From: Bog-473 sp963828825
GTDB lineage: Bacteria > Actinomycetota > Acidimicrobiia > Acidimicrobiales > RAAP-2
DNA length: 64,000 nt
Direction: 5' to 3'
Assembly: GCA_963828825.1 (NCBI GenBank)
Contig: CAWHGF010000004.1
Span: forward strand, 806,001 to 870,000
Part shown: positions 52,944 through 62,015 of the stretch, piece by piece
How positions within the stretch are numbered: the first letter of the stretch is position 1
How the letters are laid out: each line of letters begins with the position of its first letter
Made by a program: the position numbers and the translations under genes
The notes under the pieces: generated by a model
Database searches by the model: none
What the model saw: only the letters and a program-made list of their open reading frames with translations
What the model was told of the DNA's origin: nothing

Positions 52944-55481
52944 ATGTCTCTCTCCATGGCGGCCAGAACTCTGGGCGCGGAGGAAGAGTTGCAGCTCGTA
53001 GACCCTCGATCCGGGTACCTCGCTCCCAGTGCACCGCGCCTCCTTGGGCGGCTGTCGGACGATGTATTCGGTTTCGAGTTGCAGCGTTCCACGGTTGAGA
53101 CGCGCACCGCGGTGCACACTTCGTTGGTCACACTCGGCGAGGAGGTGATGTCCCTACGCCAAACCCTGATCACAGCCGCCCGGGAAGTGGGGCTGGTGGT
53201 TGCTGCGGTCGGCATCGTCCCCGCGGCCGGCAGTGACGACTTTGAGCTGACGAACACAGGCCGCTTCTCACGGATGCAGGACGACTACCGGATCCTTGTC
53301 AAGGAGCACCTGATTTGCGGGGTACAGATCCATGTTGGAGTGGCCAACCGGGACCTGGCCGTTCGGCTGTCGCAGCGCCTGCGCTCGGTCACCCCGGTGT
53401 TGCTCGCTCTCTCGGCCTCATCTCCCTTCTGGCGAGGCGAAGACACCGGCTACGCCAGCATGCGGACCATGGCCTGGCAACGGTGGCCGACCACCGGTGA
53501 TTTCGGCCCGGTCGAGACCGCTGACGACTACGACCGCCTGTTGGACAGACTCATTGCCACAGGAGTGATCACCGACACCAAGATGAGCTACTGGGACGTC
53601 CGTCCGGGTCATGACTACCCCACCGTTGAGCTCCGAGTCTGTGACGCCTGTCCGCTCGTCGATGACGCGCTCCTCATAGCGGGCCTGTTCCGTGCTGCGG
53701 TCGAGAGAGAAGCCGAACGCGATGCAGCAGGGATGCCACTGCCCGGACCGCCGGGACCCCTGCACCGTGCGGCGATGTGGCGCGCCGCCCGCAGCGGGTT
53801 GTCGGGAGACCTGGTCTCTGAAACCGACCCATGGCGCCTCCCAGCCCGGGAGGTCATTCGCAGCCTCGTCGACGATCTCCGTCCCTACCTGGAGGACTCC
53901 GGGGACTGGGTCATGGTGTCCGAGCTTTGCGAGGCCACCTTGGCTCGTGGCTCGAGCGCCGACCGTCAGCGGTTGGCCGTGACTGAAAGCGGTAACCTCC
54001 GCGACGCCACCCAAATGGTCGTCGACGAGACGGCGGGACGCTCCCAGCCGGTGCCGTCCCGCCTGCCCTCCGTGGCGGCGTACCCCACTACCGACTCGGA
54101 CGAGGCGGTCCTCTTCGGCGGCTTCCTGGCCCGTTCCTACGGTCCACTCCTACGGACGCTCGATGCCATGGGCGCCGAAGAAGCACACCGGCGAGAAGCG
54201 GACATGCGAGAGAAAGCCGAGAGCCTGGGCATGACCTTCGGGGTGACCGGGGGCCATCGGGCGTTCCCCATCGACGCCCTGCCGCGGGTCGTCGCATCGT
54301 ACGAGTGGGAGTCCCTGGTCGAGGGCTTGACCCAGCGGGCTCGGGCGATCGAGCACTTTCTCCGCGACATCTACGGTCCCGCGCACATCGTCCACGAGGG
54401 GGTGATGACCGAGGCGTTCGTCCGGGCGAGGCCCGGCTACCGTCCCGAAGCCGCCAACCTCCCTGCCGACACGATCCGAGCAGCGGTGTGTGGCTTCGAC
54501 CTCGTGCGTGACCCCCTTGGAGGGTGGAAGGTCATTGAGGACAACGTGCGGACGCCTTCAGGCTTGGGCTATGCCATCAGCCTGCGCAGGCTGGTCGCTG
54601 AGTCGTTTCCCGAGTTCTCTGAGGGCGTGCCGCTGCGCCAGCCCGACGACGTGATGGGTCTTCTGGGCGATACCCTGCGCGCCTGCAGCGAAAAGGACGA
54701 CCCGCTCATCGTGCTCGTCTCGGAGGGGAGCCACAGCTCGGCGTGGTTCGAACACCGGATGCTGGCAGAGGAGGCCGGGCTGCTGCTCGTGACGCCCTCG
54801 GAACTGGGCGTGGCGGGCGGGACAGTCATTGCTCGCGGCCGGCCCGTGGACGTGCTCTACCACCGGTTGAACGTCGAGCTCGCGGACCTGACGGGTCCCG
54901 CGGGCGAGCCGCTGGGCAGCGCGCATCCTTGAGGCGGCGGCGGCCGGCCGCGTGTCGGTGGTCAACGCGCCGGGCAATGGAGTGGCGGACGACAAGGCCA
55001 TGTACTGCTATGTACCGGACATGATCAACTTCTACCTTGGGGAGAGGCCGAAGATCCCGTCTGTGCCCACCTACCGCTGCTCAGATCCCGAAGAGTGCGA
55101 GATCGTGTTGGCCCGCGTCCACGAGCTGGTCACCAAGCCGGTGGACGGCTATGGGGGCCACGGCATCTTGATCGGTCCCGACGCCGGCCCAGCGCGAACT
55201 GCGCGAACGGGCGCGAGAAATTCGAGAGGATGTGGAGGGCTGGGTGGCCCAGGAAACGCTCGACCTCTCCACGGTGCCGACGCTGGGCGCCGGTGGGCTC
55301 GAGCCTCGCCACGTGGACCTGCGGGCGTTCGTCCTCTTGACCGGCACGCGTGCCGAGAAGGCCCGCGTGCCCGACCGTGGCTCTGACGCGGGTGGCCCCC
55401 GCCGGCAGCCGGGTGGTCAATTCGTCCCGGGGGGGCGGGGCCAAGGACACGTGGATCCTTGAGTCAGTGGAAGGGCTGTGA
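52944..55481 (+). CDS. GCS2-type carboxylate-amine ligase fused to circularly permuted ATP-grasp (frameshifted)
   Basis: Residues ~8-380 form a YbdK/GCS2 glutamate-cysteine-ligase-like domain: RTLGAEEELQLVDPRSGYL, CGVQIHVGVANRDLAVRL, YPTVELRVCDACPLVDDALL. Residues ~400-840 form a circularly permuted type-2 ATP-grasp: VIEDNVRTPSGLGYAI, VNAPGNGVADDKAMYCYVPD, TKPVDGYGGHGILIGPDAG, and near the end SSRGGGAKDTWILE. The continuous frame stops at 54932; three shifts (about 54920, 55185, 55380) are needed to reach the true stop at 55479-55481. Both domains make peptide-like bonds from a carboxylate and an amine using ATP. First gene of a coupled cluster with an amidotransferase and a peptidase. Confidence 0.82.
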
Positions 55482-55515
55482 CCCGGCCGATGGAGCCGGC
55501 GACCGGGATCCGACC

Positions 55516-57303
55516 ATGTGCGGAATAGCGGGCGAAATCCGATTCGATCGGCGGAGGGCAGACCTGGGTGCGATCGATCGGGCCTGTGAGCGTATGGCCA
55601 GCCGGGGACCGGACGGCAACGGCATCTGGACGAGCGGGCCGCTCGCCCTCGGGCACCGCCGCCTGTCGATCATCGACCTGTCCCCCGCGGGCAACCAGCC
55701 CATGGTGGACGCCGACCTCGGGCTGGCCGCGGTGTTCAACGGATGCATCTACAACTATCGCCAGTTGCGGGACCAGTTGATCGCCAAGGGGTACCGGTTC
55801 TTCTCCCACTCCGACACGGAGGTGATCATCAAGGCCTACGCCGAGTGGGGGGCGGCCGCGGTCCAGCGCTTCGCCGGTATGTTCGCTATCGCCATCGCTG
55901 AACGGGACAGCGGCCGCCTGGTGCTGATCCGGGACCGGCTGGGGATCAAGCCGCTGTACGTGGACTCGTCACCAGACAAGCTGCGATTCGCATCCACGCT
56001 GCCCGCCTTGGTCGCCGCCGGTGGGGTCGATACCTCGATCGACCGTGTGGCCTTCTCCTACTACATGACCTTCCACTCGGTCGTGCCATCGCCCCGGACC
56101 ATCCTCAACGGGATCGAAAAGCTGCCCCCGGCAACGGTCCGCACGGTGAATCCGGACGGGTCGTCACACCGACTGCCCTCTACTGGGAGCCATCGTTCCG
56201 GCGCGACCCCGACAAGGCTTCCTGGGACAGCCCACAATGGGCGGAAGCGCTGCTGGACCGTCTGCGCATTGCCGTGGAGCGTCGAATGGAGGCGGACGTC
56301 CCGGTCGGCGTGCTGCTGTCGGGCGGGATCGATTCCTCCGTCGTGGTGGCGACTGCTCGCTGAAGCCGGCCAGCACTCCTTGCAGACTTTCAGCATCGGC
56401 TTCGAATCCGCAGGAGGAGAATCGGGCGACGAATTCGAGTACTCCGACATCGTGGCGCACCAGTTCGGCACCAAGCACCACCGCATCGAGATCAGCAGCT
56501 CCCGTCTGCTCCCGGCCATTGACGGCGCCGTGACGGCGATGAGCGAGCCAATGGTGAGCCATGATTGCGTGGCGTTCTTCTTGTTGTCCGAAGAGGTGTC
56601 CCGCCACGTGAAGGTGGTCCAGTCGGGTCAGGGCGCCGATGAGATCCTCGGCGGGTACGACTGGTATCCGCCTCTGGCGCCGGTGGAGCGGGACGCCGCC
56701 GCGGAGGCCTACGCCCAGGTCTTCTTCGATCGCCGTCACGGCCCGCTCGGGGAGCTGGTCTGCGACGAATGGTTCCAACCCGAGGACCACCCGTTCGAGT
56801 TCGTCAACGGACAGTTCGCCAGACCCGGAGCCGACTCGGCACTCGACGCCGCCCTGCGCAACGACACCACCGTCATGCTGATTGACGACCCGGTCAAGCG
56901 GGTCGACAACATGACCATGGGCTGGGGCCTCGAGGCGCGCGTTCCCTTTCTCGATCACGAGTTCGTCGAGCTGGCCGCAGCCATCCCGCCGGCGCTGAAG
57001 CTCGAGCAGGGTGGCAAGGGCATTCTCAAGGACGCCTGCCGCGGGTTGGTGCCCGACGCCGTCATCGACCGGACCAAGGGTTACTTCCCCGTACCCGCCA
57101 TCCGCCAGCTCGAGGGTCCGTACCTGGACCGGGTGCGCCAGGCGCTGCTGTCGCCAGAGGCCAAACGTCGGGGCCTGTTCCGATCCGGCCCGGTGGAGCG
57201 GATGCTCCAATCCCCCAACCGAGAGCGCACCACGCTGGGATCCAACGCCCTGTGGCAGCTGGCGCTGCTGGAGATGTGGTTGCAGTCACACGACGTGGGA
57301 TGA
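55516..57303 (+). CDS. Asparagine-synthase-family amidotransferase (NAGGN-amide type), two compensating frameshifts
   Basis: Class II glutamine amidotransferase: nucleophile Cys2 (MCGIAGEIRFDRRRADLGAI), GHRRLSIIDLSPAGNQPMV, FNGCIYNYRQLRDQL. Synthase half: VVQSGQGADEILGGYDWYPP, EARVPFLDHEFVELAAAIPP, KGILKDACRGLVPDAVIDRT. Overall it reads most like the N-acetylglutaminylglutamine amidotransferase (AsnO) branch. Between ~56160 and ~56350 the expected sequence (YWEPSFRRDPDK; PP-loop VLLSGGIDSSVVV) is in another frame; two indels cancel out, so the open frame lacks the PP-loop as it stands. Starts 34 nt after the ligase; its stop overlaps the next start (ATGA). Likely amidates the peptide made by that ligase. 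Confidence 0.85.
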   Translation: MCGIAGEIRFDRRRADLGAIDRACERMASRGPDGNGIWTSGPLALGHRRLSIIDLSPAGNQPMVDADLGLAAVFNGCIYNYRQLRDQLIAKGYRFFSHSDTEVIIKAYAEWGAAAVQRFAGMFAIAIAERDSGRLVLIRDRLGIKPLYVDSSPDKLRFASTLPALVAAGGVDTSIDRVAFSYYMTFHSVVPSPRTILNGIEKLPPATVRTVNPDGSSHRLPSTGSHRSGATPTRLPGTAHNGRKRCWTVCALPWSVEWRRTSRSACCCRAGSIPPSWWRLLAEAGQHSLQTFSIGFESAGGESGDEFEYSDIVAHQFGTKHHRIEISSSRLLPAIDGAVTAMSEPMVSHDCVAFFLLSEEVSRHVKVVQSGQGADEILGGYDWYPPLAPVERDAAAEAYAQVFFDRRHGPLGELVCDEWFQPEDHPFEFVNGQFARPGADSALDAALRNDTTVMLIDDPVKRVDNMTMGWGLEARVPFLDHEFVELAAAIPPALKLEQGGKGILKDACRGLVPDAVIDRTKGYFPVPAIRQLEGPYLDRVRQALLSPEAKRRGLFRSGPVERMLQSPNRERTTLGSNALWQLALLEMWLQSHDVG

Positions 57304-59147
57304 CGACCCGACAGCGGCCGCTGGCTGCATGGACCGGGGTGGAACGACTCGCCCGTGATCTGCGCTTTGCGCCGCAGGCCTGGTCGCCGGCGATCTCGCC
57401 GGACGGCTCGGCGGTGGCCTATATATCCGACAGCGGCGGCGTCCCGTCGCTCTGGGTGGCCGACCAGACCGGCGGTGCCGCGGCCCACCGGATCAGCTCG
57501 ACTCCCGATCCCGTGCTCGCTGTCTCCTGGTCCCCCGACGGTGAGTGGCTCGCCTACACCTCGGCCATCGGCGGGGGGGTGCGGAGCGAGGTGACCGCGA
57601 CGCGTGTCGACGGAAGCAGGGCCCGAGTCGTGGCGGGCAATCCGGCCCACGCCATCTTGGGTCCCTGGGGGCAGCACGGCCACGAGCTGTTGGTGACGAT
57701 CTGCCCTTTAACCCCCGGACGTGGGAACGAGTGCGCGATCGTGGACGTCGCGACTGGAAAACGCGAGCTGCTCCTGCGTCAACCGACGGCGGTCGCGCTC
57801 AGCCTCTCGGCCGACGACCGTTTCGTGCTGGTCCGGACCGGCACGCGCGGTGCGTACGGCTGCCGGGTGTTCGACCGCCAACGGGCGGTGTCGCACGAGC
57901 TCCTCCCCGTGCCCCATGCAGGCAGTACGGACGACGGCCTGATCAGAGCGGATCCGTCCGGCGTCGCAGCATGGGTGGCCTACATGCTCACCGACACGGG
58001 ATCGGCTCGCCGCGCGCTGGTGGCCGTCCCCTTTGGGGGCCACGGCCGGGTCGGCCAAGCGGGCACACTCGCTCAACGCAACGACGCGGATCTCGAAGCG
58101 GTGGTCTCGGATCGTGCCGGGCAGACGCTCATCTTGCTGTGGAACGTCGACGGTCGCAGCGAGATGGAGCGCTACAACCCTGCGACCGGGAGACGCTCGC
58201 CGCTACCCATTCCGGGCACGGTGGTGTCGTCCACGATCGTCGCCCGTGACGGCAGCTGCGCGGTGATCTCGGCCGAGGGTCCACTTCAGCCTCGCAGCCT
58301 GTGGTGCCTGGATCTGGAGACCCCCCACCCGAACCATTGGCGGCCGTTGCAGGAACCCGCCCAGATCCCCGAGTTGGTAGAACCAACCATGCGATGCTTC
58401 GAGTCCCATGACGGTTTGGCACTCATGGGATGGCTGTATCCAGGGAGCATGGATGCCGGTTCCGCCCGCGGGACCGTGGTGGTGTTGCACGGGGGTCCGG
58501 AGGCTCAAGAGCGCCCCGGCTTCCACCCCGAGCACCAGATCCTCGCGGCGAGCGGTTTCAGCGTCTTCGCCCCCAACATCCGCGGATCTTCGGGTTTCGG
58601 GCGGCTGTTCGAACACGCCGACGACCGCTACGGCCGCAATGACGCCATCGAGGATGTGGCCAGTTGTGCGGAACACCTCCTAGCCTCGGGTCTGGCCGAC
58701 CCGGGCCGAATTGCCGTGGCCGGCCGCTCGTACGGTGGTTATGCCGCGCTGATGGCGCTGATCCGCCACCGCCGGTTATTCCACGCCGGCATCGACGTCT
58801 GCGGCATGTCCGACCTGCTGTCGTTCTTTGCCGAGTCAGAGCCGTGGATCGCCGAGGCCGCGGTCACCAAGTATGGCGACCCAGCGAACGACGCTCGACT
58901 CTTGCAAGCACTCTCGCCCTCGCAGCACGTGGCGGCAATCGAGGTGCCCCTGCTGATCGTGCATGGGGCGCTCGACACCAATGTCCCGGTCGCCGAGTCC
59001 CGACGGCTTGCCGATGTCCTGTCCCGTCTGGGCCGCGATGTCGAGTACATGGAGGTCGACGGGGAGGGACACGAGTTCCGGAGCCGGGAGGCCAAATTGG
59101 CGGTGGACCGACGGACGGTCTCATTCCTCGACCGGGTTTTCGACTAG
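57300..59147 (+). CDS. S9-family prolyl-oligopeptidase-like serine peptidase
   Basis: 615 residues from ATG 57300, coupled to the amidotransferase. N-terminal seven-bladed propeller of WD/PD40 type (SPAISPDGSAVAYISDSGGV; VSWSPDGEWLAYTSAIGGG), then the alpha/beta-hydrolase: oxyanion VVLHGGPEAQERPG, nucleophile VAGRSYGGYAALMAL, Asp in LLIVHGALDTNVPVAESRR, His in VDGEGHEFRSREAK. No signal peptide, so cytoplasmic. Such enzymes remove dipeptides or short peptides; here perhaps it turns over the cluster's product. Its stop codon overlaps the M20 stop on the other strand. Confidence 0.92.
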   Translation: MTTRQRPLAAWTGVERLARDLRFAPQAWSPAISPDGSAVAYISDSGGVPSLWVADQTGGAAAHRISSTPDPVLAVSWSPDGEWLAYTSAIGGGVRSEVTATRVDGSRARVVAGNPAHAILGPWGQHGHELLVTICPLTPGRGNECAIVDVATGKRELLLRQPTAVALSLSADDRFVLVRTGTRGAYGCRVFDRQRAVSHELLPVPHAGSTDDGLIRADPSGVAAWVAYMLTDTGSARRALVAVPFGGHGRVGQAGTLAQRNDADLEAVVSDRAGQTLILLWNVDGRSEMERYNPATGRRSPLPIPGTVVSSTIVARDGSCAVISAEGPLQPRSLWCLDLETPHPNHWRPLQEPAQIPELVEPTMRCFESHDGLALMGWLYPGSMDAGSARGTVVVLHGGPEAQERPGFHPEHQILAASGFSVFAPNIRGSSGFGRLFEHADDRYGRNDAIEDVASCAEHLLASGLADPGRIAVAGRSYGGYAALMALIRHRRLFHAGIDVCGMSDLLSFFAESEPWIAEAAVTKYGDPANDARLLQALSPSQHVAAIEVPLLIVHGALDTNVPVAESRRLADVLSRLGRDVEYMEVDGEGHEFRSREAKLAVDRRTVSFLDRVFD

Positions 59148-60357
59148 GGCGTGGCCAGGGCGACGGCGGCGGTGGCCGCAAGAACCATGGCGCCACCGGC
59201 GATGGCTCTCTCATCGACGTCGAACTCTCCCCGGTGCAGGTCCACCACGCGAACCGCGCCGGGGGGCGCACACCCAGCCGAGCCAGCGATCCCGGCACCT
59301 CCTCGAGCATCCAGGCGAAGTCCTCTCCTCCCATGCTGCGCGGTGTCTCGTCCACGTGTCCGATGCCCAGAACCGCCTCGCCGGCTTGGCGAACCAGAGC
59401 CGTGGAGACGGCGTCGTTGACCGCCGGGGGTACCCCGACCTCGTAGCGGACCTCGACCTCGGCGTTGTAGGGGGCGGCGATCTGCCGTACGAGCTCCGGA
59501 ACAAGATCGCGCATCGAAATCCATGCTTGGCGCTCGAAGACCCGGACGCTGGCCGACGCCTCAGCGGTGGTGGGGACTGCGTTCCCGGCCGACCCGGCGT
59601 GGATAGACCCCCACACCACGGATGCTCCGGCCCGGGGGTCCACCCGCCGTGACAACAGAGTCGGCAGGCGCGACACCACGTCGGCCAGAGCACCGACGAG
59701 GTCGGACGTCAGGTGCGGACGGGCGGTGTGACCGCCCGGTCCGACCAGACGAACGAGGAGCGAGTCGACGGCCGCAGTGAGAGGGCCGATACGGGCCCCC
59801 AGGCGACCAACCTCCAGATGAGGGTCGCAGTGCAGAGCGAACACTCGACTCACGTCACGCAGGGCTCCGTTTTCGATCAGCGAGAGCGCGCCGCCGGGAG
59901 CCACCTCCTCAGCCGGCTGGAACAGCAACCGGACTGTACCCGGCAGCCGCCCCGAATCGGCCAGGCAGGACAGGACCTCCGCTGCGCCGACCAGAGCAGA
60001 GGTGTGCACGTCATGTCCGCAGGCATGGGCCACACCCGCATGGGCTGACTTGTAGGGCACTTCCTTCAGGTCCTGGACAGGCAACGCATCCAGGTCGGCT
60101 CGCAACGCGACCACCGGCCCGGACGGGTCGCCGACGACGTCGGCCACAGCCCCCGTCCCACCCTCGAACACGTGGGTCGCCAGCCCGACTCGGCCCAGTC
60201 GTTCGGCCACGATTCGGGTGGTGCGGGTTTCGTTCCAAGCCGTCTCGGGATGCGCATGGAGGTCCCGGCGCAGTTCGATCAGCTCCTGCTCCCGCGCACG
60301 GACCTCCTCCTTGATCGTCCCCACCACGTACTCATCGAGAATCGACTCGGGGTTCAC
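59144..60357 (-). CDS. M20-family amidohydrolase/peptidase (frameshifted near the end)
   Basis: Metal-dependent amidohydrolase of the HipO/AmaA (M20D) group. ELIELRRDLHAHPETAWNET, metal ligands VAHACGHDVHTSALVGAAEV, FQPAEEVAPGGALSLIENGA, lid-domain GPGGHTARPHL, and SMGGEDFAWMLEEVPGSLA. GTG 60357 starts just before NPESILDEYVV. After RLGVRPP, near 59265, the frame slips: GAVRVVDLHRGEFDVDERAI then continues to the stop at 59144; without the fix the chain overruns by 100 residues into antisense of the S9 gene. M20D enzymes remove acyl groups or split N-acyl/dipeptide amides, which fits recycling of the cluster's product. Confidence 0.87.
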
Positions 60358-60560
60358 GGCGCGCCCCGCCGGGTGCCTTCGGTGTCGACGACGAGATACC
60401 GCATTGTGGACGAATAGTAAACGCTGATCAGTAGGTAGCTGTGCCAAGGACAACCACAACAGTCGTTCGAGTCGGAGTCTCGTCCCACTCGCGAAATCGG
60501 TGCTGATCGAATCGACGATGCGGGGTGTACAGCGGCGGGGACATGGCGCAGAGTTGTGTC

Positions 60561-60965
60561 ATGAGCGCGAGCACCACGACCAGCACTGCCGTCATCCCCA
60601 TCCTCGTCTACGAGGACATTGAGGCGGCCCATGACTTCCTCGTCGGGACGTTTGGCCTGACCTCGGGAGGACTGCATCGCCTCGACAACGGCATGGTCGT
60701 CCACGCCGAGGTCCGCAACGGCGACGCGCCCATCTGGCTGCATAGCGTCCTCCCCGAGAGCGAGATGGACTCCCCCCGCGACGCCCCGATGTCGCATGGC
60801 GGGTTGTCGGTCCGCGTGCCCGACGTCGACGCGCACTATGCCCGCGTCAGGGCAGCCGGGGCACGGATCGACCGCGAGCCCAGCGACCAGGCCTACGGCC
60901 TGCGCGAGTACGGGGTCCGGGATCCCGAGAACCACCGGTGGTGGTTCTCGTCGCCGCTGGACTGA
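60561..60965 (+). CDS. VOC (glyoxalase/bleomycin-resistance fold) protein
   Basis: 134 residues from ATG 60561 (in-frame starts exist up to 60525). Two beta-alpha-beta-beta-beta units: IPILVYEDIEAAHDFLVGTF, VRVPDVDAHYARVRAAGARI, and end GLREYGVRDPENHRWWFSSP. The pattern 'REYGvrDPENhrWwF' is typical of actinobacterial VOC proteins related to PhnB/YaeR. No substrate can be given. Its 3' end overlaps the holA frame on the opposite strand by about 70 nt. Confidence 0.85.
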   Translation: MSASTTTSTAVIPILVYEDIEAAHDFLVGTFGLTSGGLHRLDNGMVVHAEVRNGDAPIWLHSVLPESEMDSPRDAPMSHGGLSVRVPDVDAHYARVRAAGARIDREPSDQAYGLREYGVRDPENHRWWFSSPLD

Positions 60966-62015
60966 CGCGTCGGACCGGCGGGACGCCGTCGGGTCAGGTT
61001 CGAGACCCGGCCCGCGGGCGCGACGTCCGGGCCGGGCGCGGTCTGGCGGGCCAACCGGGCCACCAGGATCTCGATGACGACCTCGGGGTCCATGCCGCTG
61101 GCCCCGCGCACATCGAGGTCGGCGGCCGCGATGAGGTTGACGGCCTCGGCGATCCTCGTGCTGCCGAGGCGCCTTGATTGCTCCAACGCCTTCTTGGCCA
61201 CGAAGGGAGCCGTGCCGAGCACGGCGGCCGCGTCCCGGTCCGTGCTGACGTCGTCGCCGTCGAGCGCCAGCATGTTGGAGAAATGGCCGTGCAGGGTGGC
61301 GAGCACCTGCACGGGGGCCAGGCCGCCCGCCTCGAGCATGCGCCGGAGCACCATCAGCGCCCGGCCCGGCTCACCCTTGTCGATGGCGTCGGTCAGCTCG
61401 TAGCGAGGGACGTTGCCCGCCTCGCCGAGATAGGGAGCGAGATCGTCGGCGGTGACCCTGGCACCCTCGCCGTAGGCCGCGCTCAGCGCGCTCGAGCAAT
61501 CCCTCGACCCGGCCGAGATCCTCTCCGACGTGGCCCGCCAGCAGATCGGCAGCCCGCGGCTCGAGCTTCACCGGTGCCGCCCGCAGATGGTCGTGCAACC
61601 ACGCCTTGCGCTCCCCCGCCTTGCTCGTGGTGACGTCGATCACCTGGCCCGCCGCGCCCACCGCCTTGACCAGCGGCGCGGGGATGGTGCCGCCCCCTCC
61701 GACCAGGATGAGCACCGTCGTCGGGAGGGGGTCCTGCACGACCTCGACCAGACGCGGGGCGTCGGCGGTGAGCAGCCGTCCCACCTCGCGCACCACGACG
61801 ACCCGCCGGTCCACCAGGAAGGGTGGGGTCAAGCAGGCGTCCACGACGGCGCCGACACTCAGCTCGTCGCCGGGACCGCCCCCGATCTCCTCCACGATGA
61901 GCGCATGGTCACCGTCACCCACCACCTCGTCGAGGAGCCCGCGCACGGCCTGGGCCACCAGGGCGGCGTCGTCCCCCTTGACCAGATAGACGGAGGAGGT
62001 CGCGGCCGCGCTCAC
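60893..62015 (-). CDS. holA: DNA polymerase III delta subunit, frame interrupted once
   Basis: Clamp-loader subunit that opens the beta clamp. From GTG 62015 (overlapping the folP stop): VYLVKGDDAALVAQAVRGLL, VVVVREVGRLLTADAPRLVE, KAVGAAGQVIDVTTSKAGER, AADLLAGHVGEDLGRVEGLL. Near 61495 an extra G shifts the frame; GEGARVTADDLAPYLGEAGN and YELTDAIDKGEPGRALMVLR continue in another frame to the C-terminal helical domain. Joined length is about 374 residues with a tail beyond the usual end. Essential in bacteria, so a sequence indel is more likely than real loss. Confidence 0.88.

Noticed and set aside
60990..61020. tRNA-like 'GGTTCGAGACCCGG' segment
   Set aside because: Resembles a T-arm, but no anticodon or acceptor arms fit, and it lies in the holA C-terminal coding region.
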